Below are positions 8,535 to 16,929 of a DNA stretch of 64,000 nucleotides, piece by piece. The stretch comes from Nakamurella sp. A5-74 (GTDB lineage: Bacteria; Actinomycetota; Actinomycetes; Mycobacteriales; Nakamurellaceae): contig NZ_CP159218.1 of assembly GCF_040438885.1 (NCBI RefSeq), forward strand, positions 558,001 to 622,000, given 5' to 3'. The notes under the pieces are model-generated. The model was not told where the DNA came from and made no database searches. It was given only the letters and a program-made list of their open reading frames with translations. Both the position numbers and the translations under genes were made by a program. Position 1 is the stretch's first letter, and each line of letters starts with the position of its first letter.

Positions 8535-8849
8535 ACGTCAGCGACACCGGCTCCCGTCGCTCGCGGGCGTCGGGGCGGGGTGTCGATTGCTCGGCAGGAG
8601 ACAGCGCCCGGCAGGCCTCAACAACATCAAACAAATCTACCCAACGAGCTGTGACCTACGTCTTCTGAATCGATTTACTTTCACGATTCTGAGACGGGTC
8701 ACACGTGGCGCTTCGATGGCTTTGCGCAGGTGAGCGGTTAGCGTCGGTGTCCAATCCCCACTCTCGGCAATCTCACAAGATCGAACAGGATTCCGAGACA
8801 TCGTCGATGACTTCGTCGACGAGAACAGCACCTCGACTCAGGAGAACAC
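8535..8849. other. Intergenic region upstream of pckG
   Basis: A 315-bp gap with no supported gene. It holds an inverted repeat at 8664-8692 (listed separately) and a CAGGAG-type ribosome binding site just before the pckG ATG. No clear promoter hexamers could be assigned by eye. Confidence 0.6.
8664..8692. promoter_or_regulatory. Inverted repeat upstream of pckG, possible operator
   Basis: TCTGAATCG (8664-8672) and CGATTCTGA (8684-8692) are inverted copies matching at 8 of 9 positions with an 11-bp AT-rich spacer. It lies about 160 bp upstream of the pckG start in otherwise GC-rich DNA. It is a candidate binding site for a carbon-source regulator. Confidence 0.4.
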
Positions 8850-10736
8850 ATGACGGCATTGGCAGACCGGCCCACCGTGCGCCACCAGGATCGATCGACC
8901 ACCGCGACCGGATCGTCGTCGGCGGCCCAGCGATCCGACGTCGGCTATGACCCGGATCTGCTCGCCTGGGTCAGGGAGGTCGCCGAGCTCACCGAACCGA
9001 CCAGGATCTCGTTCGTCGACGGCAGCGACGCGGAATGGACGCGGATCACCGACGCCCTGGTGGAGGCCGGCACGTTCACCCGCCTGGAGAAGAAGCCGAA
9101 TTCCTTCCACGTGGTCTCGAGCCCGTCGGACGTCGCCAGGGTGGAGGACCGCACCTTCATCTGCTCGGTGAAGGAGAAGGACGCCGGCCCGACCAACAAC
9201 TGGATGGCTCCTGCCGAGATGAAGGCAACCATGACGGAGCTGTACCGCGGCAGCATGCGCGGCCGCACGATGTACGTGGTCCCGTTCTGCATGGGGCCCT
9301 ACGATGCCCCGGCGCCGATGCTGGGCGTCGAGATCACCGACTCGGAGTACGTCGTCGCCTCGATGCGGGTGATGACCCGAACGGGCACCCGAGCGCTCGA
9401 GTTGATCAACAACGGTGCTCGCTGGATCAAGGCACTGCACTCGGTCGGTGCCCCGCTCGAGCCGGGTCAGCAGGACGTGGCCTGGCCGTGCAACGACACC
9501 AAGTACATCTCGCACTTCCCCGAGGAACGGACGATCTGGTCGTTCGGCTCGGGCTACGGCGGAAATGCGTTGCTGGGCAAGAAGTGTTACTCGCTGCGGA
9601 TCGCCTCGGCGATGGCGCGCGACGAGGGTTGGCTGGCCGAGCACATGCTCATCCTCAAGCTGACCTCACCGCAGGACCAGGTGCACTACATCGCCGCGGC
9701 CTTCCCCAGCGCCTGCGGCAAGACCAACCTCGCGATGCTCGAACCGACGGTCGCCGGCTGGAAGGTGGAGACGTTGGGGGACGACATCGCCTGGATGACC
9801 TTCGGCGCCGACGGCCGGCTGTACGCGGTCAACCCGGAGTACGGCCTGTTCGGGGTCGCACCGGGCACCGGCTGGAAGACCAACCCCAACGCGATGCGCG
9901 CCATCGAGCAGGGCAACTCGGTGTTCACCAATGTGGCCCTGACCGACGACGGCGACGTGTGGTGGGAGGGGATGACGGACGAGCCACCCGCCCACCTGAC
10001 GGACTGGCAGGGTCGTGACTGGACGCCGGACAGCGAAACCCCTGCAGCCCATCCGAACTCACGATTCTGCACACCGATCACCCAGGTGCCGATCATCGCC
10101 GACGAGTACTTCCGGCCGACCGGGGTGCCCATCTCGGCGATCTTCTTCGGTGGTCGGCGGGAGACCACGGTCCCGTTGGTGACGGAGGCCCGCGATTGGC
10201 TGAGCGGCGTGTTCCTGGGCGCGACCCTGTCCAGCGAGACCACGGCCGCTGCAACGGGTCAGGTCGGTGTCGTGCGCCGCGACCCGATGGCGATGCTGCC
10301 CTTCATCGGGTACGACGCCGGCGACTACCTGAACCACTGGCTCACGATCGGCGCCAGCACCGACGCCTCGAAGTTGCCGAAGGTGTTCTATGTCAACTGG
10401 TTCCGACGCGACGCAGACGGCGGATTCCTGTGGCCGGGATTCGGTGAGAACTCACGGGTCCTGAAGTGGGCGATCGAACGGCTCGAGGGCACGGCCGACG
10501 CGGTGGAGACCCCGATCGGGAACATCCCGACACCGGAGTCGCTCGACCTGGACGGGCTGGGGATGTCCCCGGAGCAGATCACCGCGGCGCTGGCTGTCTC
10601 TCGCGAGGAATGGCGTGCCGAGGTGCCCCTGATCCAGGAGTGGTTCGCCAAGCTGGGCGACACGGTGCCATCGGCGCTGCACGAGGAGTTGGCAGGCTTG
10701 CAGCAGCGGCTGGGAATGCTCGGCACCGACAGCTGA
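8850..10736 (+). CDS. pckG: Phosphoenolpyruvate carboxykinase (GTP)
   Basis: 628 residues, slightly longer than the roughly 610 usual for the family because of about 20 extra N-terminal residues. It converts oxaloacetate and GTP to phosphoenolpyruvate, GDP and CO2 in the cytoplasm, the first committed step of gluconeogenesis. Visible motifs are [18 protein letters not shown] (substrate-binding region, about 134-150), [13 protein letters not shown] (P-loop with the reactive Cys, about 285-297), GDDIAWM (metal site, about 310-316) and [14 protein letters not shown] (guanine/Ω-lid region). ATG 8850 is preceded by CAGGAG. It stands alone between convergent neighbours and probably has its own promoter in the preceding 315 bp. 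Confidence 0.97.
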   Translation: MTALADRPTVRHQDRSTTATGSSSAAQRSDVGYDPDLLAWVREVAELTEPTRISFVDGSDAEWTRITDALVEAGTFTRLEKKPNSFHVVSSPSDVARVEDRTFICSVKEKDAGPTNNWMAPAEMKATMTELYRGSMRGRTMYVVPFCMGPYDAPAPMLGVEITDSEYVVASMRVMTRTGTRALELINNGARWIKALHSVGAPLEPGQQDVAWPCNDTKYISHFPEERTIWSFGSGYGGNALLGKKCYSLRIASAMARDEGWLAEHMLILKLTSPQDQVHYIAAAFPSACGKTNLAMLEPTVAGWKVETLGDDIAWMTFGADGRLYAVNPEYGLFGVAPGTGWKTNPNAMRAIEQGNSVFTNVALTDDGDVWWEGMTDEPPAHLTDWQGRDWTPDSETPAAHPNSRFCTPITQVPIIADEYFRPTGVPISAIFFGGRRETTVPLVTEARDWLSGVFLGATLSSETTAAATGQVGVVRRDPMAMLPFIGYDAGDYLNHWLTIGASTDASKLPKVFYVNWFRRDADGGFLWPGFGENSRVLKWAIERLEGTADAVETPIGNIPTPESLDLDGLGMSPEQITAALAVSREEWRAEVPLIQEWFAKLGDTVPSALHEELAGLQQRLGMLGTDS

Positions 10737-10778
10737 TCGATGCTCCCGGCCGGTGTCGACACCCCGGACCGGTCGGGA

Positions 10779-11615
10779 TCAACGGAGTTGCTGCGCCCCG
10801 ATGACGGAGAGCAGCGCGAGCTTGTCGAAGCTCTCCGTGCCCGGGGTCGCGGTGAACACGAGCAGACCCTGGTCCTGGTCGACGTCGTAGAGGGTCTGAC
10901 AGAACACCTCGATGATGCCGACCTCGGGATGCACGATGCGCTTGTGCTTCGAGTGCGGCCGGGCGACCTGGTGCTCCGCCCAGACTGCGCGGAACTCAGC
11001 ACTGCGCAGCTCCAGGTCGGCAACGACCTCCGCGGCCAGCGAGTCCGGGCCGTCGCGGGTGTGGGCGGCCCGCAGCTCGGCGGTGAAGGCGCGACCGATA
11101 CCGTCCCGGTCCTCCTCGGGGTAGCGGCGTGAAGCCTGCGGATCGGTCCACCAGCGATGCGTGACACACCGTGAAAGTCCTTGGTGTGCCGTCTCGTCGC
11201 CCAGCAGTGCAACGCACGGCGGCGTCTGCAGGAGGGTCTCGCCGGTACTGCCGACGACCATCGCCGGAATGTCGGCGAGGCGGTCGACGATCCGCAGGAG
11301 TCCGGCCTCGACGTGGTTCCCGCGCCGGGAGCGGCTGGGGACGGCGTACCCGCCGAGCCGGAACAGGTGGTCACGCTCGGCGGTCGACAATCGCAGCCCG
11401 CGTGCGAGGGAGGCGAGCATCTGCTCGGACGGGTGGGGTCCGCGCTGTTGCTCGATCCGCCCGTAGTAGTCGGCCGAGATGTCGGCCAGAACGGCCACCT
11501 CCTCGCGGCGCAGGCCACCGGTGCGGCGACGCGAGCCGCGGGGCAGGCCGACATCCTGGGGTTGCAGCGCCTCACGGCGGGTGCGGAGGAAATCAGCGAG
11601 TTGGGCTCGGTCCAT
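10779..11615 (-). CDS. XRE-family regulator with MmyB-like ligand-binding domain
   Basis: 278 residues from ATG 11615, chosen over ATG 11624 because AGGA sits eight bases before it. Residues about 1-80 are a helix-turn-helix: LRREEVAVLADISADYYGRIEQQRG with the conserved GGLRREEVA typical of this actinobacterial family. The rest is an MmyB-like domain (MVVGSTGETLLQTP, LRAAHTRDGPDSLAAEVVADL, HSKHKRIVHPEVG, FTATPGTESFDKLALL), a PAS-like fold thought to bind fatty acyl-type ligands. The gene lies 42 bp downstream of the SDR gene on the same strand. Such regulators commonly control an adjacent SDR gene, so it probably regulates that gene and itself. Confidence 0.9.
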   Translation of the reverse strand: MDRAQLADFLRTRREALQPQDVGLPRGSRRRTGGLRREEVAVLADISADYYGRIEQQRGPHPSEQMLASLARGLRLSTAERDHLFRLGGYAVPSRSRRGNHVEAGLLRIVDRLADIPAMVVGSTGETLLQTPPCVALLGDETAHQGLSRCVTHRWWTDPQASRRYPEEDRDGIGRAFTAELRAAHTRDGPDSLAAEVVADLELRSAEFRAVWAEHQVARPHSKHKRIVHPEVGIIEVFCQTLYDVDQDQGLLVFTATPGTESFDKLALLSVIGAQQLR

Positions 11616-11657
11616 ACGATCCATCCTGACGTGCCGGGGCCGGTGGGGGGAGGTGTG

Positions 11658-12437
11658 TCAGAGGTTCATGCCGCCGGAGGCCTCGACCCGTTGGCCGGTC
11701 ACCCAACCCATGGCGGGTGAGGCGAGTGCGGCCACCGCGGTTCCGATGTCGTCGGGCACGCCCACGTGACCCATCGCGGTGACGGCGCCGATGTGTTCCC
11801 GGACGGTCCGGTCGTCGCGCAACGAACCACCGCCGAAATCGGTGCCGGTGGCGCCCGGTGCGATGGTGTTGACGGTGATCCGACGCGGACCGAGTTCCTT
11901 CGCGAGGTAACGGGTGTACACCTCGACGGCACCTTTCACCGAGGCATAGACGGAGTAGCCGAAGTCGCCGGTGAAACGGGCCAGGCCGGTGGAGGTGTTG
12001 ATGATCCGGCCGCCGTCGGCGAGTAGCGGCGCGAGCTCCTGGGTGAGCAGCACGACACCGGTGAAGTGGACTGCGACGAGATCTGCGACCGTCGCGGCCT
12101 CAGTGCCGCCCAGTGGGGTCAGCCGGGCGAAGCCCGCGTTGTTGACTAGAACGTCGATGTTGTCGCGCCCCCACCTGGTGCGCACGGTCTCGTGGAGGGT
12201 CGCGGCGAACTCGGCAAAGGTGTCGGGTTCCGTCGTGTCGAGTTGCAGTGCAACGGCTTCACGGCCGAGTGCGACCACTTCAGCGATGACGCCGGTGGCC
12301 TGCTGCTCGCCCGAACGGTAGGTGAGTACGACGTCCGTGCCACTCGCGGCGAGGGCGAGTACCGAGCTGCGACCGAGGCCGCGGTTGCCGCCTGTGACGA
12401 GAGCGATCCGGTGGAAGTCATGTGTCTGTGTGGGCAT
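11658..12437 (-). CDS. Short-chain dehydrogenase/reductase (SDR)
   Basis: 259 residues from ATG 12437 (MPTQTHDFHRIALVTGG). This is a classical SDR with cofactor motif TGGNRGLG, DVLVNNAG (NNAG), catalytic Ser in INTSTG, YxxxK as YSVYASVK, and PGATGTDF after the active site. Loss of an acidic residue after beta-2 (LTYRSGE with Arg) favours NADPH over NADH. The substrate is unknown. The C-terminal WVTGQRVEASGGMNL is typical of FabG-like family members. It is paired with the downstream XRE/MmyB regulator, a frequent actinobacterial arrangement. Upstream in-frame extension to 12812 overlaps the divergent promoter region and is rejected. Confidence 0.92.
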   Translation of the reverse strand: MPTQTHDFHRIALVTGGNRGLGRSSVLALAASGTDVVLTYRSGEQQATGVIAEVVALGREAVALQLDTTEPDTFAEFAATLHETVRTRWGRDNIDVLVNNAGFARLTPLGGTEAATVADLVAVHFTGVVLLTQELAPLLADGGRIINTSTGLARFTGDFGYSVYASVKGAVEVYTRYLAKELGPRRITVNTIAPGATGTDFGGGSLRDDRTVREHIGAVTAMGHVGVPDDIGTAVAALASPAMGWVTGQRVEASGGMNL

Positions 12438-12582
12438 GGACCGAGCCTGCCCCGCAGAGCCCGCTCGATGAAGGTCCGACTCAACCGGGGACGGATCGTC
12501 CCCGGCTGACGGCGCCACCCGCCACGCCGTCCCGAACCGGAGGTCTTGAGGGGAGCGGCTCGTCCCACCGGTAAGGTTTACG

Positions 12583-12590
12583 GTGTACAC
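12583..12590. promoter_or_regulatory. GTGTACAC palindrome upstream of GAF-ANTAR gene
   Basis: A perfect 8-bp palindrome about 40 bp before the chosen GTG start, directly after GGTTTACG. It may be an operator or part of the promoter. It is short, so chance is possible. Confidence 0.25.
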
Positions 12591-12630
12591 ATCGGTGCCG
12601 GTGGTCAGGTCGAATGGAGGAGCCGTGTCG

Positions 12631-13344
12631 GTGGAGCTGGGCCGGGACAGGTTGACGGACACATTGCTCAGTCGTGCTCGCGAGGTCCGAGTGGACGATG
12701 TGGAGGGGTCGTTGGCGGCGGCCACGACCGCGATCGTGGAGATGGGTGTGGCCGACTCCGTGAGCATCACCGAGCGCATCGGGAAGCACGAATTCCGCAC
12801 CCGGGCCGCCACCGACGAGCGGGCGAAAGCGGCAGACCGACTGCAGTACGAGCTCGGTGAGGGACCTTGCGTGGAGGCCGCCTACGACGATGACGGGGTG
12901 ATTCGCTCCAACGATGTCGTCAGTGGGTCGCGTTGGCCGCGGTGGGGTCCGGCAGTCGCGGGCGAGGGCGTCCGGGCAGTCATCAGCATCCAGCTCTACC
13001 ACCACGATCAGACCATGGGTGCGCTGAACCTCTTCTTCGGCGACCGGCAGGACTTCACGACCGAGGATGTGGAGGTTGCGCGGTTGGCGGCGGTCCCGAT
13101 CTCCATCGAACTGGCCCACGGTCGGCAGGACGAGAACCTGTGGAAGGCGATCACTGCGCGGCATCGGATCGGTCTGGCGCAGGGCATCCTGATGGAGAGG
13201 TTCAAGGTGGCCGAGCCCCAGGCGTTCGGCGTGCTCCGCAGGGTGTCGCAGCAGACCAACACCAAGCTGCAGTTGGTCGCGGAACGTCTGATCCGCGAAG
13301 GGGAATTGCCGATGGCGGCCGACGGGGCGGAGCTGGACGAGTAG
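12631..13344 (+). CDS. GAF-ANTAR RNA-binding antiterminator protein
   Basis: 237 residues from GTG 12631, which has GGAGGAG eight bases upstream. Other in-frame GTG codons at 12625 and 12583 are less well placed. Residues about 15-155 form a GAF sensor domain (YELGEGPCVEAAYDDDGVIRSNDV, WPRWGPAV, GVRAVISIQLYHHDQTMGALNLFF). Residues about 165-225 form an ANTAR domain (AITARHRIGLAQGILMERFKVAEPQAFGVLRRVSQ with conserved Ala and Gly). ANTAR proteins bind paired hairpins in nascent RNA to prevent termination. The target is unknown, but the downstream stress cassette (13658-16543) is the obvious candidate. It has no visible histidine-kinase partner. Confidence 0.93.
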   Translation: MELGRDRLTDTLLSRAREVRVDDVEGSLAAATTAIVEMGVADSVSITERIGKHEFRTRAATDERAKAADRLQYELGEGPCVEAAYDDDGVIRSNDVVSGSRWPRWGPAVAGEGVRAVISIQLYHHDQTMGALNLFFGDRQDFTTEDVEVARLAAVPISIELAHGRQDENLWKAITARHRIGLAQGILMERFKVAEPQAFGVLRRVSQQTNTKLQLVAERLIREGELPMAADGAELDE

Positions 13345-13657
13345 GACGCAGCGTGGCGGGCGCCCCCGGGATCTGCTGCGGGTTGCTCAGCCGTTCGCAC
13401 CCTTTCGCAGCGGGAACCGGCGAGCAACAGGCTGCGCGACAGGCTCCGGCCGCCGACGAGCTGGGCAGTGTACCCAGACCAACCGTCGCACCTCAGCTGA
13501 CGTCGGACACCCGGCGCGGAGGATGCGGGAGCGACTGGCTCGGCGTTCGGGTGACGCGGAGGCGTTCGTCGAGTTGTGGGTTTACCTCCTGAAGCTGGCG
13601 GGGACGAAGGGTGTGCCAAGCAGTACTCCCACCGACCACCGAGGTTCGAGGAGCGAC
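13345..13657. other. Intergenic region before the stress cassette
   Basis: No gene supported in 313 bp. It contains a sigma-B/F-like promoter candidate (13579-13605) and a GAGGAG ribosome binding site just before the next GTG start. Confidence 0.55.
13579..13605 (+). promoter_or_regulatory. Possible sigma-B/sigma-F type promoter
   Basis: GGTTT (13579-13583), a 16-bp spacer, then GGGGAC (13600-13605) resembles the GGTTT-N16-GGGTA general-stress promoter of actinobacteria. The -10 element is imperfect. The site is 53 bp before the first stress-cassette gene. Confidence 0.4.
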
Positions 13658-13855
13658 GTGAACATCCCCAAGGATCAGATCCTGCCAGTCCTCACAGACC
13701 GGGGATCCGCGGATCAGGCCGACCGGGCCGCCGGTGAACTCCCTGACCGGGTCGGCACGGACCGCGACGCCGGATTGCTCGGCAAGTTCGGGATCAACCC
13801 TCAGGAGCTGCTCGGCAAGCTGGGTGGCCTCGGCGGGCTCGGAAAGCTTCTCTGA
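13658..13855 (+). CDS. Small conserved actinobacterial protein, function unknown
   Basis: 65 residues from GTG 13658 with GAGGAG seven bases upstream. The sequence is VNIPKDQILPVLTDRGSADQ at the start, an acidic middle (ELPDRVGTDRD) and a Gly/Leu-rich end (LLGKFGINPQELLGKLGGLGG). I recall similar short proteins of the form NIPKxQI...QADxAxxELPxxVDTDxDxxLLxKFGI in many actinobacteria, with no assigned function. The placement at the head of the cassette and the stress-type promoter suggest stress-induced expression. A longer in-frame start at 13523 would absorb the promoter candidate and has no ribosome binding site. Confidence 0.75.
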   Translation: MNIPKDQILPVLTDRGSADQADRAAGELPDRVGTDRDAGLLGKFGINPQELLGKLGGLGGLGKLL

Positions 13856-13949
13856 CCCCGCAGGACCCACTCCTCACATCAGTCGCAGGCCAAACAAACG
13901 CGCCGTGCCACACCCACCGCACCGCACTTCCCGCTTCCAAGGAGCACTC

Positions 13950-14741
13950 ATGACCAACGCCCAGAGCCCCGAAGACTTCCTGAACCGCACCGCGGTCGGA
14001 CCCGATGGCGACAAGATCGGTTCGGTCGGCCAGGTCTACCTCAACGACGAGACCGGCCGGGCCGATTGGGTCACCGTGAACACCGGAATGTTCGGCACCA
14101 AGGAGAACTTCGTGCCGCTGCAGGGATCCCGTCTGGACGGCGACAACCTGGTGCTGCCGTTCGGCAAGGACGTCGTGAAGGATTCGCCGGACATCGGGGA
14201 TGCCAGCCATCTCGATGCGGATGAGCAGGGCTCGCTGCACAACTACTACCAGCAGCATCTCGGCGCCGGAAGTGACACCCGGAACATGGACCTGGATGCG
14301 CAGAACGCCCACGGCACCGAGGGTTACGACACGTCCGGTCCCACCACGGACGAGGCGATGACCCGGTCCGAGGAGCAACTCGCGGTCGGAACCGAGCAGG
14401 TCGAGGCCGGCCGTGCCCGGCTGCGCAAGTACGTCGTCACCGAGCAGCAGACGACCACCGTCCCGGTGTCGCACGAAGAGGTCCGGATCGAGCGCGAGCC
14501 CATCACGGACGCCAACGTCGGCAACGCCGTCGACGGACCGACGATCTCGGAGGAGGAGCACGAGGTCGTCCTGCACGCCGAGCGGCCGGTCGTGACCACC
14601 GAGGCAGTGCCGGTCGAACGGGTGCGCCTGGGCACCGAGACCGTCACCGAGCAGGAGCAGGTCTCCGGCGAGGTCCGCAAGGAACAGATCGAGGTCGACG
14701 ACCCGAGCACCGTCACCGATCGGGACGCCGACAACCGCTGA
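13950..14741 (+). CDS. PRC-barrel and DUF2382 domain stress protein
   Basis: 263 residues from ATG 13950 with AAGGAG upstream. Residues about 8-80 are a PRC-barrel (RTAVGPDGDKIGSVGQVYLNDETGRADWVTV, FVPLQGSRL, VVKDSPDI). Residues about 125-250 are a DUF2382 domain made of charged beta repeats (LRKYVVTEQQTTTVPVSHEEVRIEREPI, EEHEVVLHAERPVVTTEAVPVERVRLGTETVTEQEQVSGEVRKEQIEV). The protein is strongly acidic. Members of this combination are found in desiccation- and radiation-tolerant actinobacteria and are thought to bind RNA or act in general stress response, but biochemical function is not established. It is the first large gene of a five-gene cassette. Confidence 0.9.
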   Translation: MTNAQSPEDFLNRTAVGPDGDKIGSVGQVYLNDETGRADWVTVNTGMFGTKENFVPLQGSRLDGDNLVLPFGKDVVKDSPDIGDASHLDADEQGSLHNYYQQHLGAGSDTRNMDLDAQNAHGTEGYDTSGPTTDEAMTRSEEQLAVGTEQVEAGRARLRKYVVTEQQTTTVPVSHEEVRIEREPITDANVGNAVDGPTISEEEHEVVLHAERPVVTTEAVPVERVRLGTETVTEQEQVSGEVRKEQIEVDDPSTVTDRDADNR

Positions 14742-14781
14742 GCGGCTCACCGACCTCCACCCTCACGGAAGAAGAACATTC

Positions 14782-15546
14782 ATGACTGATCAGCCGTTCA
14801 CGCCCACCCCGACCACGTTCGGAACCGAAGTGCCGCACGGGGTTCCGTCGGCACCCCCCGTGCCGCAGGTCAAGAATTCAGCACCGTATGACGCCGGATC
14901 GACGACGGAGGTCGCGAAGTCGCAGGCCGCAGATGTCGCCGGCGGAGCCAAGGACGCCGCCCAGCAGGTCGCCGGTACTGCCAAGGAGCAGGTCGGGCAG
15001 GTCGCGCAGGAGGCCAAGACCCAGGTCAAGCAGGTTGTCGGGCAAGCCCGGTCCGAGTTGTCCGACCAGGCGCAGGTGCAGCAGACCAAGGCGGCCGGCG
15101 GCCTGCGGTCCCTCGGCGAGCAACTCACCGCCATGGCCAAGGGCTCCGACCAGCCCGGTGTCGCCACCGATGTTGCGCATCAGGCCGCTGACCGCGTCCA
15201 TCAGCTGGCCGGGTGGTTGGAGGATCGTGACCCCCAGGGAGTGCTCGACGACGTGCGCGCCTTTGCCCGCCGCAAGCCGGGCGTCTTCCTGGTCGCGGCT
15301 CTGGGCGCGGGTGTGCTGGCCGGCCGCCTCGGTCGCGGTCTGTCCGCGAGTTCGGACGCGTCGTCGGATGCCTCCGCACCGGCGGTCGCACCGGGCCGTT
15401 CCGACAGTCCGGCGCAACTCGGCGCGATGACGACTCCGGCCGTGGCCCCGTCGTCTCCCGGTGAGCTCGCCGATCGTCTCGGGGCATCGGACTTCAGCGA
15501 CACTTCGTTGCGAGGTCGGGGGAACCTGCCCGGGGTGGACGGATGA
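14782..15546 (+). CDS. Ala/Gln/Lys-rich LEA-like protein with one membrane segment
   Basis: 254 residues, ATG 14782. The N-terminal 30 residues are Pro/Thr-rich. Residues about 40-145 are amphipathic with repeated AKEQVGQVAQEAKTQVKQV-type patterns resembling late-embryogenesis-abundant and apolipoprotein-like helices. GVFLVAALGAGVLAGRLGRGL (about 170-190) is one membrane or hairpin segment preceded by RRKP. The tail is Ser/Ala/Pro-rich. It probably coats or tethers to the inner membrane during stress. Its stop overlaps the next start (ATGA), so it is translated with the holin-X gene. Similar proteins are usually annotated as hypothetical. Confidence 0.72.
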   Translation: MTDQPFTPTPTTFGTEVPHGVPSAPPVPQVKNSAPYDAGSTTEVAKSQAADVAGGAKDAAQQVAGTAKEQVGQVAQEAKTQVKQVVGQARSELSDQAQVQQTKAAGGLRSLGEQLTAMAKGSDQPGVATDVAHQAADRVHQLAGWLEDRDPQGVLDDVRAFARRKPGVFLVAALGAGVLAGRLGRGLSASSDASSDASAPAVAPGRSDSPAQLGAMTTPAVAPSSPGELADRLGASDFSDTSLRGRGNLPGVDG

Positions 15547-15962
15547 GCCACCCCGTTCCCCCGTCGCAGACGACAGATCCTCGACCACTCGGCGAGCTGA
15601 TCGGGGAGATCACCGAGGACCTGTCCACCCTGGTGCGCCAGGAGATCGAACTCGCCAAGGCCGAGGCAAAGGAATCGGCAGCGAAGGCCGGTAAGGGTGC
15701 AGGCATGTTCGGCGGTGCCGGTTTCGCCGGCCATTTCGTGCTGTTGTTCCTGTCCATTTCCCTGTGGTGGGGCCTCGGCCACGCCACCGGTCTCGCCTGG
15801 TCTGCGCTGATCGTCGCCGTCATCTGGGCGATCATCGCGGTCGTACTGGTGATGTTGGGCCGCAAGGAGTTCCAGTCCATCCGCGGTTTGCCCCGCACTG
15901 CCGAAACCGTCCAGAAGATCCCGAACGCCGTCAAGGGTCACGAAGAGGAGAACCGACGATGA
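15543..15962 (+). CDS. Actinobacterial holin-X / phage holin superfamily III-like membrane protein
   Basis: 139 residues. LGELIGEITEDLSTLVRQEIELAKAEAKESAAKAGKGAG is the characteristic amphipathic N-terminal helix. It is followed by two membrane segments (GFAGHFVLLFLSISLWWGL and SALIVAVIWAIIAVVLVMLG) and a charged tail. Despite the family name, no phage genes are near; in actinobacterial chromosomes this family usually accompanies DUF3618 proteins, as here. The start overlaps the preceding stop and its stop overlaps the DUF3618 start, so three proteins are coupled. Likely role is membrane protection or shaping under stress; not demonstrated. Confidence 0.9.
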   Translation: MSHPVPPSQTTDPRPLGELIGEITEDLSTLVRQEIELAKAEAKESAAKAGKGAGMFGGAGFAGHFVLLFLSISLWWGLGHATGLAWSALIVAVIWAIIAVVLVMLGRKEFQSIRGLPRTAETVQKIPNAVKGHEEENRR

Positions 15963-16543
15963 CCACACCTGATGAGATCCGTGCGCAGATCGCGCGGACC
16001 CGTTCCGAGTTGTCCAACGATGTCGACGAGCTGGGGGACAAGGTCAGCCCCGGCCAGATCGCCAAGCGTCAGGTCGGGCGGATCCGAGGATCCGCCACCA
16101 ACGTTCGCAACCACATCATGGGGGCCGCCGATTCCGGTAGCTCCTCTGCAGGCAGCGCCCTGTCATCGGCGCAGGATGCGGTGACGGGTGCCCCTGGCCA
16201 GGTGAAGGAGCAGACCCGCGGGAACCCGATGGCTGCCGGCGCGATCGCGTTCGGTCTCGGCGTGCTGGTCTCCTCGCTGTTCCCGGCGTCGAAGCCCGAG
16301 GCGCAGGCCGCAGCTGCGGTCAAGGAGCAGGCGCAACCGTTGGTGGATCAGGTCACCGATGCGGCCAAGGATGCGGCGGGCAACTTGCAGGAGCCCGCCC
16401 AGCAGGCTGTTGAGTCGATCAAGTCCACCGCCGGCGAGGCAGTGGATGCGGTCAAGAACGAGGGTGCTTCCGCCGCGGACGATGTCAGGAGCCAGGCTCA
16501 GGACGCCAAGGACACCGTGCAGCAGCACTCGTCCGACAGCTGA
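15959..16543 (+). CDS. DUF3618 family membrane-associated protein
   Basis: 194 residues from ATG 15959 (ATGA overlap with holin-X). The N-terminal signature PDEIRAQIARTRSELSNDVDELGDKVSP is diagnostic of DUF3618. A single membrane segment (MAAGAIAFGLGVLVSSLFP, about 90-110) follows, then an LEA-like tail of Ala/Lys/Asp heptads (DQVTDAAKDAAGNLQEPAQ and similar). It resembles the LEA-like gene two positions upstream in composition, suggesting the cassette supplies several helical membrane-surface proteins. A strong terminator follows 30 bp after the stop. Confidence 0.9.
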   Translation: MTTPDEIRAQIARTRSELSNDVDELGDKVSPGQIAKRQVGRIRGSATNVRNHIMGAADSGSSSAGSALSSAQDAVTGAPGQVKEQTRGNPMAAGAIAFGLGVLVSSLFPASKPEAQAAAAVKEQAQPLVDQVTDAAKDAAGNLQEPAQQAVESIKSTAGEAVDAVKNEGASAADDVRSQAQDAKDTVQQHSSDS

Positions 16544-16573
16544 ACGATTCGTAGCACCACCCGCCACTGCAGT

Positions 16574-16612
16574 CGAAGGCCGGGTGGGCCCTCCGGGTCC
16601 ACCCGGCCTTCG
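16574..16612 (+). terminator. Terminator of stress cassette
   Basis: CGAAGGCCGGGTGG (16574-16587) pairs perfectly with CCACCCGGCCTTCG (16599-16612) around an 11-base loop. It lies 30 bp past the DUF3618 stop. No U-run follows, as is common in actinobacteria. Confidence 0.85.
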
Positions 16613-16929
16613 CACTGCCGCGAAGGAGCAGTCATCATGCCGGATCGAGCCCCACAAGGACCGCGGCGAGCGTGCCGATGCCCAGGCCATCCGCCGGTCC
16701 GGGGCCGCCGAGGCCTGAACACACGTCGGAGCACGCCACGACGGCTGTCGCCTCACGGATGACCGTTCCACCGCCGCCGCCGGCGGCCGCCCGTACGGGT
16801 GAACGAGTGCCCGTCTGCGACACCCGCACGGGTGATGGATCGACAAAAGGTGGCGGTGGGGGACCGGGTCGTCGATGGTAGGTGTCCAGCGCTGCTCCAG
16901 TCGCGCGGTGGAGAGCTTCGAGGTGTCCG
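16613..16929. other. Intergenic region before the diguanylate cyclase/phosphodiesterase gene
   Basis: About 317 bp without a convincing gene. A 41-codon frame at 16637-16762 (plus) has a GAAGGAG site but encodes an Arg/Pro-rich peptide of no recognisable type. An in-frame upstream GTG (16882) for the next gene is also here. Confidence 0.5.

Noticed and set aside
15543-15962. Prophage lysis gene suggested by the holin family name
   Set aside because: No phage structural, integrase or lysin genes nearby; holin-X with DUF3618 is a chromosomal stress arrangement in actinobacteria.
16637-16762. Small Arg/Pro-rich open frame after the stress cassette
   Set aside because: It has a plausible ribosome binding site but no conserved features and several competing frames; coding not supported.
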